A DNA stretch of 64,000 bases from Stenotrophomonas sp. ATCM1_4. GTDB taxonomy: Bacteria; Pseudomonadota; Gammaproteobacteria; Xanthomonadales; Xanthomonadaceae. Below, in pieces: positions 17,336 through 25,135 of this stretch. A model generated the notes under the pieces. That model was not told the origin of the DNA and did no database searches. It was given only the letters and a program-made list of their open reading frames with translations. Position 1 is the first letter of the stretch; each line of letters begins with the position of its first letter. The DNA is taken from the NCBI RefSeq assembly GCF_004348115.1, contig NZ_QPFB01000001.1, positions 3,984,028-4,048,027 of the forward strand, in the 5' to 3' direction. A program made the position numbers and the translations under genes.

Positions 17336-20040
17336 CGGGTCCTCGGAGTGGGAACGTCTTGCGGTGGTGCAAGGGTGGAGTGCAGCGTGTCGCCCAGCGT
17401 CTGCAGACGCAGCGCGGCACGCAGGGTCGACAGGTCGGCGCGGCTGCGCACGACCACGTCACGGGGGGAAGCAGGCAGCAGGTCGAAGGCGTTGTCCTCA
17501 ACGCGCGCATCGACGTTGCCGAAATCAATCCACAGCGCACGCGCCAGTGAGGGGCTGCGCAGGCGCAGCAGGTAGTGGTCGCCCTGTGCCACCAGTTCGC
17601 TGCGGACCTGGCCGGCCGCCAGCGGTTGGTCCTTGGCGGCGGCGAAGTAGACGATGCGCTCGGCGATGACCGTATCGCCCTGCTGCAGTTCGAACACGGC
17701 CAGGCTGCGCCGCGGGTCGGCCCCCTGCAGCAGCGCGGCATCGCTCAGGCGCGCGACCTCGGTGGCCGCCTGCGCTGCCAGCGTCACCGCCTGTTGCTGC
17801 TGGTGGAGCTGCCTGCCGTCGATATCGAGTACGCGGATCCGTAGCTGTGCCTGCAGCGCGCTGCGGCCGTCATTGAGCAGGCTGACCCGGGTCACGCCCT
17901 CGTCACGCAGCGCCGCCACCGCGACATCGGCGAAGAAGCGCCGCGCATGGAAATGCAGCGCTTTCCAGTTGCCGTAGTAATCCACGCTCGACCACGACGC
18001 ACCGGGCCAGACATCGTTGAGCTGCCAGTACAGCGATCCCATCGTGTACGGCCGCGAGGCGCGGTGGTGCAACGCCGCCAGCGCGATGCCCTCAGCCTGC
18101 ATCACCTGGCTCAGGTAGACGAAGTCGGCGAACGAACGCGGCGTGCCGTACTCCATCTGGATGTAGTGCAGCAGCCGCTCGTTGCCCTTGCCGGCCATGA
18201 ACTTCTGGTGCGCCTGGATCACCGGGCCGTCGATCTGCTGTTCCTGGCGCGTCGCGAAGGCATCGATGGTGGACTGCTGCGGCCAGGCCTGCAGCCCGTA
18301 CTCGGACATGAAGCGCGGCGTCTCATGCAGATAGGCGGTCACCGGCAGCGCCGGGTTACCCCAGACTTGCCAGTAGTGCTTGTCGCCGCGCGTGGAATCA
18401 TTGGCCTTGGCATCGAGGTCATTGCTCGGCGAGCTGGACCAGTACGGCACGCCCAGGCCTTCCTCGGCCACCACGGCGCGCAGGTCGGTGCCGAACAGGT
18501 CCACGTAGCCCTGCCAGACCTTGGCCGCGAACACCGGGTCGGCGGCACCCAGGTCCTTGCCGTGGCCCCAGTCCTTCCACGCGGTCTCTTCCTCGTTGTT
18601 GCCACACCACAGCACGATGCTGGGGTGGTGGCGCAGCCGGCGCACGTTGTCGCGCGCCTCGGCCACCACGCTGGCGCGGAACGCCGGATCGTAGCCGGGC
18701 TGCATGCCACCGCCGAACATGAAGTCCTGCCAGACCAGCAGGCCGAGCTCGTCGGCGATGTCGAAGAACGCATCATCCTCGTAGTAACCACCGCCCCAGT
18801 TGCGCAGCATGTTCATGTTGGCATCGCGCGCGGCCTGCAGGTCGCGGCGCAGGCGTTCGCGCGTGACCCGCGCCGGGAACGCCTCGAACGGGATCACGTT
18901 GGCGCCCTTGGCGAATACCGGCACACCGTTGATGACGAAGCTGAAGCCCTGCCCGCCCTGCGCATCGTTCTCACGGCGCAGCTCCACCGTGCGCAACCCG
19001 GTGCGCAGGCGCGCCTGTTGTTCATCGCTACGGCCACCATCGACACGCGCCTGCACCGTGTAGCGGTCCTGCGCGCCCTGCCCCACCGGCCACCAGCGAC
19101 GCGGCTGCTCGATAGTGACGGGCAGCTGCAGGTCGTTGCTGCCGGGGCGCAGCATCAGCTGCCGCTCGATGCGCTGCACGCGCTTTCCGTCCGGGTCCAG
19201 CACGTCCACGGCCACGCTGGCGCTGCCGGCGGCGTCGCCTTGCTCGACCTGCAGCAGCACCGTCAGCGCGGCATGTGCCTCGTCCAGCGTGTCGGTGCGC
19301 ACGGCCAGGTCGGTGATGCGGTTGTCGTCCCAGCTGGACAGCTGCACCGCGCGCCAGACACCGGCGGTGACATACCGCGGGCCCCAGTCCCAGCCGAAGT
19401 GGTAGGCCGGCTTGCGCGCGAAGTTGCCGACCATCGCGTCCTTCGGCTCGTCGCCGTAGGGCGAGGGATAATTGCCGGCAATCTTGTGCGGCATCGCCTG
19501 CACCTGCGGCAGCAACGTGCGGATCGGCGAGCGGAACACGATGCGCAGCTCGTTGCCGGTGGCCTTCAGCCGCCCATCGACGCGCGCGCGCCAGGTGCGG
19601 TGGGCATTGTCGGCGCGCAGCAGTGGCGCACCGTTGAGGCTGACCTCGGCAAACGTATCCAAGCCGTCGAAGCGCAGTTCGGCATGCCGGCGCTTGAGCG
19701 TGGTCGCGTCCACGTCGAAACGGGCGCGGTATTCCCAGTCGCCCAGGCCGATCCACTGCAGGCCGGCCTCGGCCGCGCCGACGTAGGGATCACCGATCAC
19801 GCCGGCGGCCTGCAGGTCGGTATGCACGCTGCCCGGCACCTGTGCCGGCCGCCACGCATCCAGCCCCGGATGGACCTGCAACTGCGCATCGCCCGGCAGC
19901 AGCCGGAAGCTCCACTGCGCCTGCAGCGGTGCCGCCGACGCAACGCCCGCCACGGTGCACGACACCACCAGCAGGGCCAGCCAACCGAACCGGATGAAAC
20001 GATTTTGTATCGATCCAAATTTCGTGCGCACGTACTGCAT
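17332..20040 (-). CDS. GH2 beta-mannosidase, exported
   Basis: Family 2 hydrolase of 902 residues predicted to release beta-linked mannose, for example the core Man-beta-1,4-GlcNAc of N-glycans or mannan. N-terminal signal peptide (GWLALLVVSCTVAGVASA), sugar-binding and Ig-like domains, then the catalytic TIM barrel: acid/base about Glu483 in LWCGNNEEETAW and nucleophile about Glu580 in MSEYGLQAWP. The NWGGGYYEDDAFFDIADELGLLVWQDFMF block is typical of the beta-mannosidase subgroup. ATG 20040 is supported by AAGGAG about 8 nt upstream. A predicted repressor operator lies inside codons 8-13. Confidence 0.93.
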   Translation of the reverse strand: MQYVRTKFGSIQNRFIRFGWLALLVVSCTVAGVASAAPLQAQWSFRLLPGDAQLQVHPGLDAWRPAQVPGSVHTDLQAAGVIGDPYVGAAEAGLQWIGLGDWEYRARFDVDATTLKRRHAELRFDGLDTFAEVSLNGAPLLRADNAHRTWRARVDGRLKATGNELRIVFRSPIRTLLPQVQAMPHKIAGNYPSPYGDEPKDAMVGNFARKPAYHFGWDWGPRYVTAGVWRAVQLSSWDDNRITDLAVRTDTLDEAHAALTVLLQVEQGDAAGSASVAVDVLDPDGKRVQRIERQLMLRPGSNDLQLPVTIEQPRRWWPVGQGAQDRYTVQARVDGGRSDEQQARLRTGLRTVELRRENDAQGGQGFSFVINGVPVFAKGANVIPFEAFPARVTRERLRRDLQAARDANMNMLRNWGGGYYEDDAFFDIADELGLLVWQDFMFGGGMQPGYDPAFRASVVAEARDNVRRLRHHPSIVLWCGNNEEETAWKDWGHGKDLGAADPVFAAKVWQGYVDLFGTDLRAVVAEEGLGVPYWSSSPSNDLDAKANDSTRGDKHYWQVWGNPALPVTAYLHETPRFMSEYGLQAWPQQSTIDAFATRQEQQIDGPVIQAHQKFMAGKGNERLLHYIQMEYGTPRSFADFVYLSQVMQAEGIALAALHHRASRPYTMGSLYWQLNDVWPGASWSSVDYYGNWKALHFHARRFFADVAVAALRDEGVTRVSLLNDGRSALQAQLRIRVLDIDGRQLHQQQQAVTLAAQAATEVARLSDAALLQGADPRRSLAVFELQQGDTVIAERIVYFAAAKDQPLAAGQVRSELVAQGDHYLLRLRSPSLARALWIDFGNVDARVEDNAFDLLPASPRDVVVRSRADLSTLRAALRLQTLGDTLHSTLAPPQDVPTPRTR
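20004..20019. promoter_or_regulatory. Predicted LacI-family operator at the start of the GH2-GH47 operon
   Basis: TTTGTATCGATCCAAA is a near-palindrome centred on ATCGAT and matches the sites at 28081 and 28193. It lies 21-36 nt inside the GH2 reading frame, where a bound repressor could block early elongation. Confidence 0.65.
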
Positions 20041-20144
20041 ATGCGAGCTCCTTCGTGCTGCCGGTTACGGGAGGGCCACGCCTGCCGGCGTGTCGTTCAT
20101 TGCGTCCACGGCGCCGGGGTGCCGCGGCGATTGCCGGTGATGCC

Positions 20145-20172
20145 CGGACGCCCGCAGTCACGCAGGCGTCCG
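20145..20172 (-). terminator. Hairpin downstream of the mannose isomerase gene
   Basis: CGGACGCC (20145-20152) pairs with GGCGTCCG (20165-20172) just past the isomerase stop codon, in the 146-bp gap before the GH2 gene. There is no T-run on the minus strand, so termination is only possible. Confidence 0.4.
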
Positions 20173-20186
20173 CTGTTCAGTGCTGC

Positions 20187-21425
20187 TCAGTGCGCGCCAC
20201 GCACCACGTTCAACACTTCGTGGCAGGCGCCCATGGTGTGGTAATCGGTCTTGCCGGCCGGGCTCTTCTCGTTGCTGTACTTGCGGTTGTCGGCGTCCAG
20301 GATCCGGAACCAGGCACCGTAGGTGTGGTCGACCATGTGTTCCCACGAATACGCCCACAGCCGCTCGTACCACTGCCAGTAGGCATCATCACCGGTGCGC
20401 TGGGCCAGCAACGCGGCCGCGGCCAGCGACTCGGCCTGCACCCAGAAGTACTTGTCGTCGTCGCAGACGAAGCTGTCGGTGCCGATCGGCGCACCGTGCA
20501 TGTCCTGCTGGCGCCGGGCTTCCGGCGCGAAGCCGTAGTACAGGCCACCGCGTGCGGCGTCCCAGGAATTGGCGACCGCCACGTCGAACAGGTGGCGTGC
20601 GGTCGGCACCAGCCACTCGGCCTGCACGTGCCGGTCCAGGATCATCAGCAGCTTGGCCCACTCGGTCTGGTGGCCGGGCTGGAAGCCCCACGGACGGAAC
20701 AGGTGCTTGGGATTGTCTAGGTTGTAATCCCAGTCGATGTTCCACGCGGTGTCGTAGTGCTCCCACACCAGGCCACCGGCCTTGGCCGCCTGGCGGCGGG
20801 TCATGTTGTCGGCCAGCTGCAGCGCACGGTCCAGGTAGCGCTGCTCGCCGCTGGCCTCGAACGCGGCCAGCATCGCCTCGCACATGTGCATGTTCGCGTT
20901 CTGGCCGCGGTAGCCGGTGAAGTTCCACTGCGCATCGGCCTCGTCGCGGTACAGGCCGTGCGGCGCTTCCCAGAAGTGCCGCTCCAGCAGCTGCCAGGTC
21001 TCGTCCATCCATTCCCGGCCCTGCGCGATGCCGGCTTTCAGCGCACAGCTGTAGGCCAGCAGCACGAAGGCCAGGCCGTAGCAGTGGTTCATGTCGTCCT
21101 CGACCTTGCCATCGCGCAGGGTCCAGGCGTAGCCGCCGGTGGCCGGGTTGCGGTGCACGTTGCGCAGGTAGTCCACGCCGTGCTTCACCGCGGCCAGGTA
21201 TTCGGCGTTGCCGAACTCGCGGTAGGCCATCGCATAGTTGAAGACGAAGCGCGTGCTGCTGACCAGGTGGCGATGGCTGGCGTCATACACCGTGCCGTCG
21301 TCCAGGTAGTAGTGGAAGAAGCCGCCGTTCGGGTCGATGCAGTGCGGGTGGTAGAACGCCATCGTGCTGGCGATGTGGGCGCGCAGGAACTCCGGCGAGC
21401 GGAACGCGGGCGATGCGGTGGTCAT
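20187..21425 (-). CDS. AGE-superfamily sugar isomerase, probable D-mannose isomerase
   Basis: A 412-residue N-acylglucosamine 2-epimerase superfamily protein with an (alpha/alpha)6 barrel and no signal peptide, so it is cytosolic. His-bearing motifs typical of the active site are seen: DDMNHCYGLAFVLLAYS, GQNANMHMCEAMLAAFEA, WGFQPGHQTEWAKLLM and the C-terminal KTDYHTMGACHEV. The AGE fold includes GlcNAc 2-epimerases and aldose-ketose isomerases acting on mannose. The next gene overlaps it by 4 bp and is a fructokinase, so mannose to fructose to fructose-6-phosphate is the coherent pathway. Mannose isomerase is therefore inferred from context. Confidence 0.82.
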   Translation of the reverse strand: MTTASPAFRSPEFLRAHIASTMAFYHPHCIDPNGGFFHYYLDDGTVYDASHRHLVSSTRFVFNYAMAYREFGNAEYLAAVKHGVDYLRNVHRNPATGGYAWTLRDGKVEDDMNHCYGLAFVLLAYSCALKAGIAQGREWMDETWQLLERHFWEAPHGLYRDEADAQWNFTGYRGQNANMHMCEAMLAAFEASGEQRYLDRALQLADNMTRRQAAKAGGLVWEHYDTAWNIDWDYNLDNPKHLFRPWGFQPGHQTEWAKLLMILDRHVQAEWLVPTARHLFDVAVANSWDAARGGLYYGFAPEARRQQDMHGAPIGTDSFVCDDDKYFWVQAESLAAAALLAQRTGDDAYWQWYERLWAYSWEHMVDHTYGAWFRILDADNRKYSNEKSPAGKTDYHTMGACHEVLNVVRGAH

Positions 21426-22417
21426 GCGGTTTGCTCCTGTTGCTGCAGCAGGTGGTGCACTTCGGCACGGTCGGGCATCGCGGCGAACGCGCCCTTGCGG
21501 GTGACCGCCAGCGCGCCGACGGCGGCACCGAAGCGCAGGGTATCGGTGATGGCCTGCGGGTTGGCGCAGAACGCGGCAAAGCCCTGGCCGGACCCCTCGC
21601 GCTCGCTCATCGCCACCAGCACGCCGCCGACGAAGGCATCGCCGGCCGCAGTGGTATCCACGGTCGCCACCTTGAAGCTGGGCACCTGGCCATGGCCGTG
21701 CCGGGTATGCCATCGCAGCGGCGCGGCGCCGTCGGTGATGATCACCCAACCGGCACGCGCGGCCAGCAGGCGCGCGATCACCCGGGCTTCGCCGTCCTCG
21801 CCCAGCGGCGCGGCCAGGTAGTCCAGTTCCTCGCGCGAAAGCTTGACCAGGTCGGCACGCTCCAGCGCCTGCCACAGCCACGGCGTGGGATCGGCATCGG
21901 CCGGCCACAGCGCCGGGCGCAGGTTGAGGTCCAGGCTGACCATGGCACCGGCCGCGCGCGCGCGGTCCATGCCGGCGTAGGTGGCCGCGGCAATGGCCGG
22001 CTCGGTCAGGCTGTTGGAGCAGACGTGGAAGCAGGCCGTCCCGTCGAAGCAGGCCGGCACGAAGTGCTCGTCACGGAACAGCAGGTCCGCCGCCGGCGGG
22101 CGATAGAAGCTGAAGCTGCGCTCGCCCGCGGCATCCAGCGCCACGAACGCCAGCGCGGTCTTGGCCGCATCGGTACGCACCACGCAGTCGGTCGCCACGC
22201 CGGCCTGCGCCAGGCTCTCGGCGAGGAAGTCACCAAACATGTCGCGGCCCAGCATGCCGGCGAAATGGCTGCTGGCACCCAGCCGCGCGGCGGCCACCGC
22301 GACGTTGGCCGGCGCGCCACCGGCGTACTGCAGGAACGCGCGCGGGGTATCCGGCGTGGCCGGCGGCTGCGCGAGTAGATCGATCAAAATTTCGCCGAAA
22401 CAAACAATCTTGCCCAT
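21422..22417 (-). CDS. PfkB-family fructokinase
   Basis: A 331-residue ribokinase-fold sugar kinase: N-terminal GEILIDLLA, glycine-rich YAGGAPANVAVAAARLG, and the C-terminal PfkB signature DTTAAGDAFVGG with the catalytic Asp. It should phosphorylate fructose to fructose-6-phosphate with ATP. It is translated just before the mannose isomerase (ATGA overlap at 21422-21425), so the two proteins probably work in sequence on mannose released by the mannosidases. A weak match to the LacI operator lies over codons 10-14. Confidence 0.9.
   Translation of the reverse strand: MGKIVCFGEILIDLLAQPPATPDTPRAFLQYAGGAPANVAVAAARLGASSHFAGMLGRDMFGDFLAESLAQAGVATDCVVRTDAAKTALAFVALDAAGERSFSFYRPPAADLLFRDEHFVPACFDGTACFHVCSNSLTEPAIAAATYAGMDRARAAGAMVSLDLNLRPALWPADADPTPWLWQALERADLVKLSREELDYLAAPLGEDGEARVIARLLAARAGWVIITDGAAPLRWHTRHGHGQVPSFKVATVDTTAAGDAFVGGVLVAMSEREGSGQGFAAFCANPQAITDTLRFGAAVGALAVTRKGAFAAMPDRAEVHHLLQQQEQTA
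22376..22391. promoter_or_regulatory. Weak candidate LacI operator inside the fructokinase gene
   Basis: The ATCGAT core at 22379-22384 is flanked by TAG on the left and CAAAAT on the right, resembling the stronger operators at 20004, 28081 and 28193. The bases also encode the conserved ILIDLL segment, so the match may be coincidental. Confidence 0.3.
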
Positions 22418-22628
22418 CTGGCCTCAGTCTCCTTGGGCGATGACGGCGGCGGGCGACATGCCCGTCCTGCCATGGGATAGCGGATGGCCGCACTGCGGCA
22501 CGGAACCTTCGTCACCGGACCACGCGCCGGCAACGGAGGTGTAGGGGAAACCTGGCCCTGCCCCGTCCTGCCGGGTGCCGGAGCGGTTGGCGCACGGGGG
22601 TGGCATGCGGGGAGTACTCATGGCTGGC

Positions 22629-23936
22629 TCATGCGGCCCCAGTGGCGGCCGCGCCGCGGCGGGCACCGAACAGGCCATAGAAGATGATGTAGCCGTAGCA
22701 CAGCAGCGGCAGCACGAACGAATGGTGCAGACCGATGCGATCCGCCAGCTGGCCCTGCAGGTACGGCACGATCGCACCACCGACGATGGCCATGATCAGC
22801 AGGCTCGAACCCTTGCTGGTCAGCGGCCCCAGGCCCTCGATGCTGAGCGCGAAGATGGTCGGGAACATGATCGAGTTGAACAGGCCAATGCAGATCAGGC
22901 TGTACACGGCAGTCATGCCGGTGTTGCTCACGGTGGTCACCAGCAGCGCGATGTTCACCGCCGCGAACAATGCCAGCAGCTTGCGCGGTGACAGTTTCAC
23001 CATCAGCGCCGCGCCGGTGAACCGGCCCACCATGGCAAGGAACCAGTATGCCGACAGATAGTTGGATGCCTGCGCCTCGGTGATGCCACCAATCTCAGGC
23101 AACGAGAAGTAGTTGACCATCAGGCTGCCGATCGCCACTTCCGCACCCACGTAGAAGAAGATGCCGAGCACGCCCAGCACCAGGTGGCGGTGCCGCAGAA
23201 CGTCGCTCCACGAATGATGGCTTTCATCGGCCTTCTCGGTGGTCTCGGTGAGCCTGGGCAGGCGGAACAGGAACACGAACACCGCCAGCAGGAACAGGAA
23301 GATGCCCAAGCCCAGATAGGGCCCCTGCACCGCACTGGCCTCGTGGGCGAAGTACGCCGCGCGCTCGGCGTCCGGCAGCACCGCGATCTGGTCGGTGGTC
23401 TTGACCGTGTTGGACAGGATCAGCACGCCACCGAAGTACGGCGCCAGCGTGGTGCCCAGCGAGTTCATCGCCTGCGCCAACGTCAGCCGGCTGGAACTGG
23501 TGCGCTCCGGGCCCAGCAGCGCCACGTACGGGTTGGCCGCCACCTGCAGCACGGTAATGCCGGTGGCCAGCACGAACAGCGCGGTCAGGAACGCGCCATA
23601 GACACGCAATTCCGCCGCCGGCCAGAAACCGATGGCACCGATGCCGGCGATCACCAGCCCGATCACGATGCCCTGCTTGTAGCCCACGTGCGCCACCAGC
23701 CGACCGGCCGGCAAGGACATCAGGAAATACGCACCGAAGAAGGTGAACTGCACCAGCATCGCCTGCGCGAAGTTGAGCTGGAACACGCTCTTCAGGTGCG
23801 GGATCAGGATGTCATTGAGGCAGGTCAGGAAGCCCCACATGAAGAAGATCGTGGTGACCACCGCCAGCGCCACCTTGGTGTTGACCACCGGTGCTGCAGC
23901 TGTGGATCTCAGCGGGGATGGAGGAAGTGTCGGCAT
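22629..23936 (-). CDS. MFS sugar:H+ symporter (FucP/GluP type)
   Basis: A 435-residue, 12-helix inner-membrane importer. The N-terminal TIFFMWGFLTCLNDILIPHLK with downstream FNFAQ-like QLNFAQAMLVQFTFFGAYFLMSLPAGRL is diagnostic of the fucose/glucose/galactose:H+ symporter subfamily, as are VLQVAANPYVALLGP and the AQAMNSLGTTLAPYFGG motif. In this locus it probably imports mannose or small mannosides from the periplasm. It lies 211 bp upstream of the fructokinase; that gap (22418-22628) shows no convincing ORF. Confidence 0.9.
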   Translation of the reverse strand: MPTLPPSPLRSTAAAPVVNTKVALAVVTTIFFMWGFLTCLNDILIPHLKSVFQLNFAQAMLVQFTFFGAYFLMSLPAGRLVAHVGYKQGIVIGLVIAGIGAIGFWPAAELRVYGAFLTALFVLATGITVLQVAANPYVALLGPERTSSSRLTLAQAMNSLGTTLAPYFGGVLILSNTVKTTDQIAVLPDAERAAYFAHEASAVQGPYLGLGIFLFLLAVFVFLFRLPRLTETTEKADESHHSWSDVLRHRHLVLGVLGIFFYVGAEVAIGSLMVNYFSLPEIGGITEAQASNYLSAYWFLAMVGRFTGAALMVKLSPRKLLALFAAVNIALLVTTVSNTGMTAVYSLICIGLFNSIMFPTIFALSIEGLGPLTSKGSSLLIMAIVGGAIVPYLQGQLADRIGLHHSFVLPLLCYGYIIFYGLFGARRGAAATGAA

Positions 23937-23975
23937 GGGAAGGCGCCTTGCGGTGGATGCGGTGGAAGGGGGCGG

Positions 23976-25037
23976 TCAGCGTGGCAACGCCGCGCTGCTC
24001 TCACGGACACGCAGCTGCACCGGCGCGACCACGCGCATCGGAGCCGCGTCAGGGTTGTCCAGGCGCTGCAGCAACAGCGACGCCGCCTGCCGGCCACGCT
24101 CGCGCGGGTCGGCGGTCAGCGTGGTCAGCGGCGGGACCGCCACCGATGCTTCGGAGATGTCGTCGAAACCGGTCACCGCGAAGTCGGCGCCGGGACGGAT
24201 GCCACGCGAGGTCAGGCCCAGCATCAGGCCGAGGGCGACGGTGTCGTTGTAGCAGACCGCGGCGCTGGGACGCTGGCCACCCTCGAACAGCTCGCCGGTG
24301 CGTGCGGCGGCCTCCAGGCGGTTCGGTGCCGATTCGATCAGCCAGTCCTGGCGCAGATCCAGGCCTGCTTCGGACAGCGCGCGCTGGTAACCGATGCGGC
24401 GCTGGTGGCACGAGCTCGACGCGGCATGCCCGCCGAAGAAGGCGATGTCGCGATGGCCCTGCTCGATCAGGTGACGGGTGGCCAGGTAGGCACCGTTCTG
24501 GTTGTCCATGGTCAGGAAGTCCCAATCGGCGCCTTCCAGCTCGCGGTTGAACAGCAGCACGTTGGCGTTGACGCCGAGCACCTGGCGCAGCGCCTGGGTG
24601 TCGCTGCCTTCGGCCGGCGACAGGATGAAGCCGGTCGGGGTGTGTTCCATCAGCGTGGACAGCACCGCCTGCTGCCGGGCCGGCGACTCGGAGGTGCTGC
24701 CCAGCAGCGTGACATACCCCTTCTCGCCCAGGGCTTCGTCCACGCCGGAGGCGAATTCGGCGAAGAACGGGTTGGACAGGTCGTTGATCACCAGCGCGAT
24801 CGAGGAGGAGGTGCGGCGACGCAGGTTGGCGGCGGTGCGGTTGTATACGTAGCGCTGGCGACGCAGCTCCGCCTCCACCTTGGCGCGCGTGTCCACGTTG
24901 ACCAGCGGGCTGCCACGCAGCACCAGCGACACCGTCGCACGTGACACGCCCACCGCCTGGGCGATGTCGGTCACGGTCACCGCACGTTTTGCTTCCTTGC
25001 CGGCGCGCTGGCTGGCGGCGGGTTTCTTATCGTTCAT
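23976..25037 (-). CDS. LacI-family transcriptional repressor of the mannoside locus
   Basis: A 353-residue regulator: N-terminal LacI helix-turn-helix (VTVTDIAQAVGVSRATVSLVLRGSPLVNVDTRAKVEAELRRQRYVYN) and a periplasmic-binding-protein-like sensor core (SIALVINDLSNPFFAEF, AVCYNDTVALGLM, FAVTGFDDI). The hinge contains the conserved NRTAANLRRR. It is 39 bp upstream of the MFS gene. Its probable operators are the ATCGAT-centred palindromes at 20004, 27851, 28081 and 28193. The inducer is likely mannose or a mannose-derived sugar, by context. Confidence 0.92.
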   Translation of the reverse strand: MNDKKPAASQRAGKEAKRAVTVTDIAQAVGVSRATVSLVLRGSPLVNVDTRAKVEAELRRQRYVYNRTAANLRRRTSSSIALVINDLSNPFFAEFASGVDEALGEKGYVTLLGSTSESPARQQAVLSTLMEHTPTGFILSPAEGSDTQALRQVLGVNANVLLFNRELEGADWDFLTMDNQNGAYLATRHLIEQGHRDIAFFGGHAASSSCHQRRIGYQRALSEAGLDLRQDWLIESAPNRLEAAARTGELFEGGQRPSAAVCYNDTVALGLMLGLTSRGIRPGADFAVTGFDDISEASVAVPPLTTLTADPRERGRQAASLLLQRLDNPDAAPMRVVAPVQLRVRESSAALPR

Positions 25038-25135
25038 GACTCAGGCTGACGGCTCGATTCGCGAGAATCCTAAAGGATCGGGGCAGCGCGTCGACGCGCC
25101 CTGCCCGGACCCACTGGCAACGGCGTCGCAGCAGC

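Noticed and set aside
17947..20244. Long plus-strand frames opposite the GH2, GH92, GH47 and histidine-kinase genes
   Set aside because: Same codon-bias effect; His/Arg/Gln-rich translations with no motifs.
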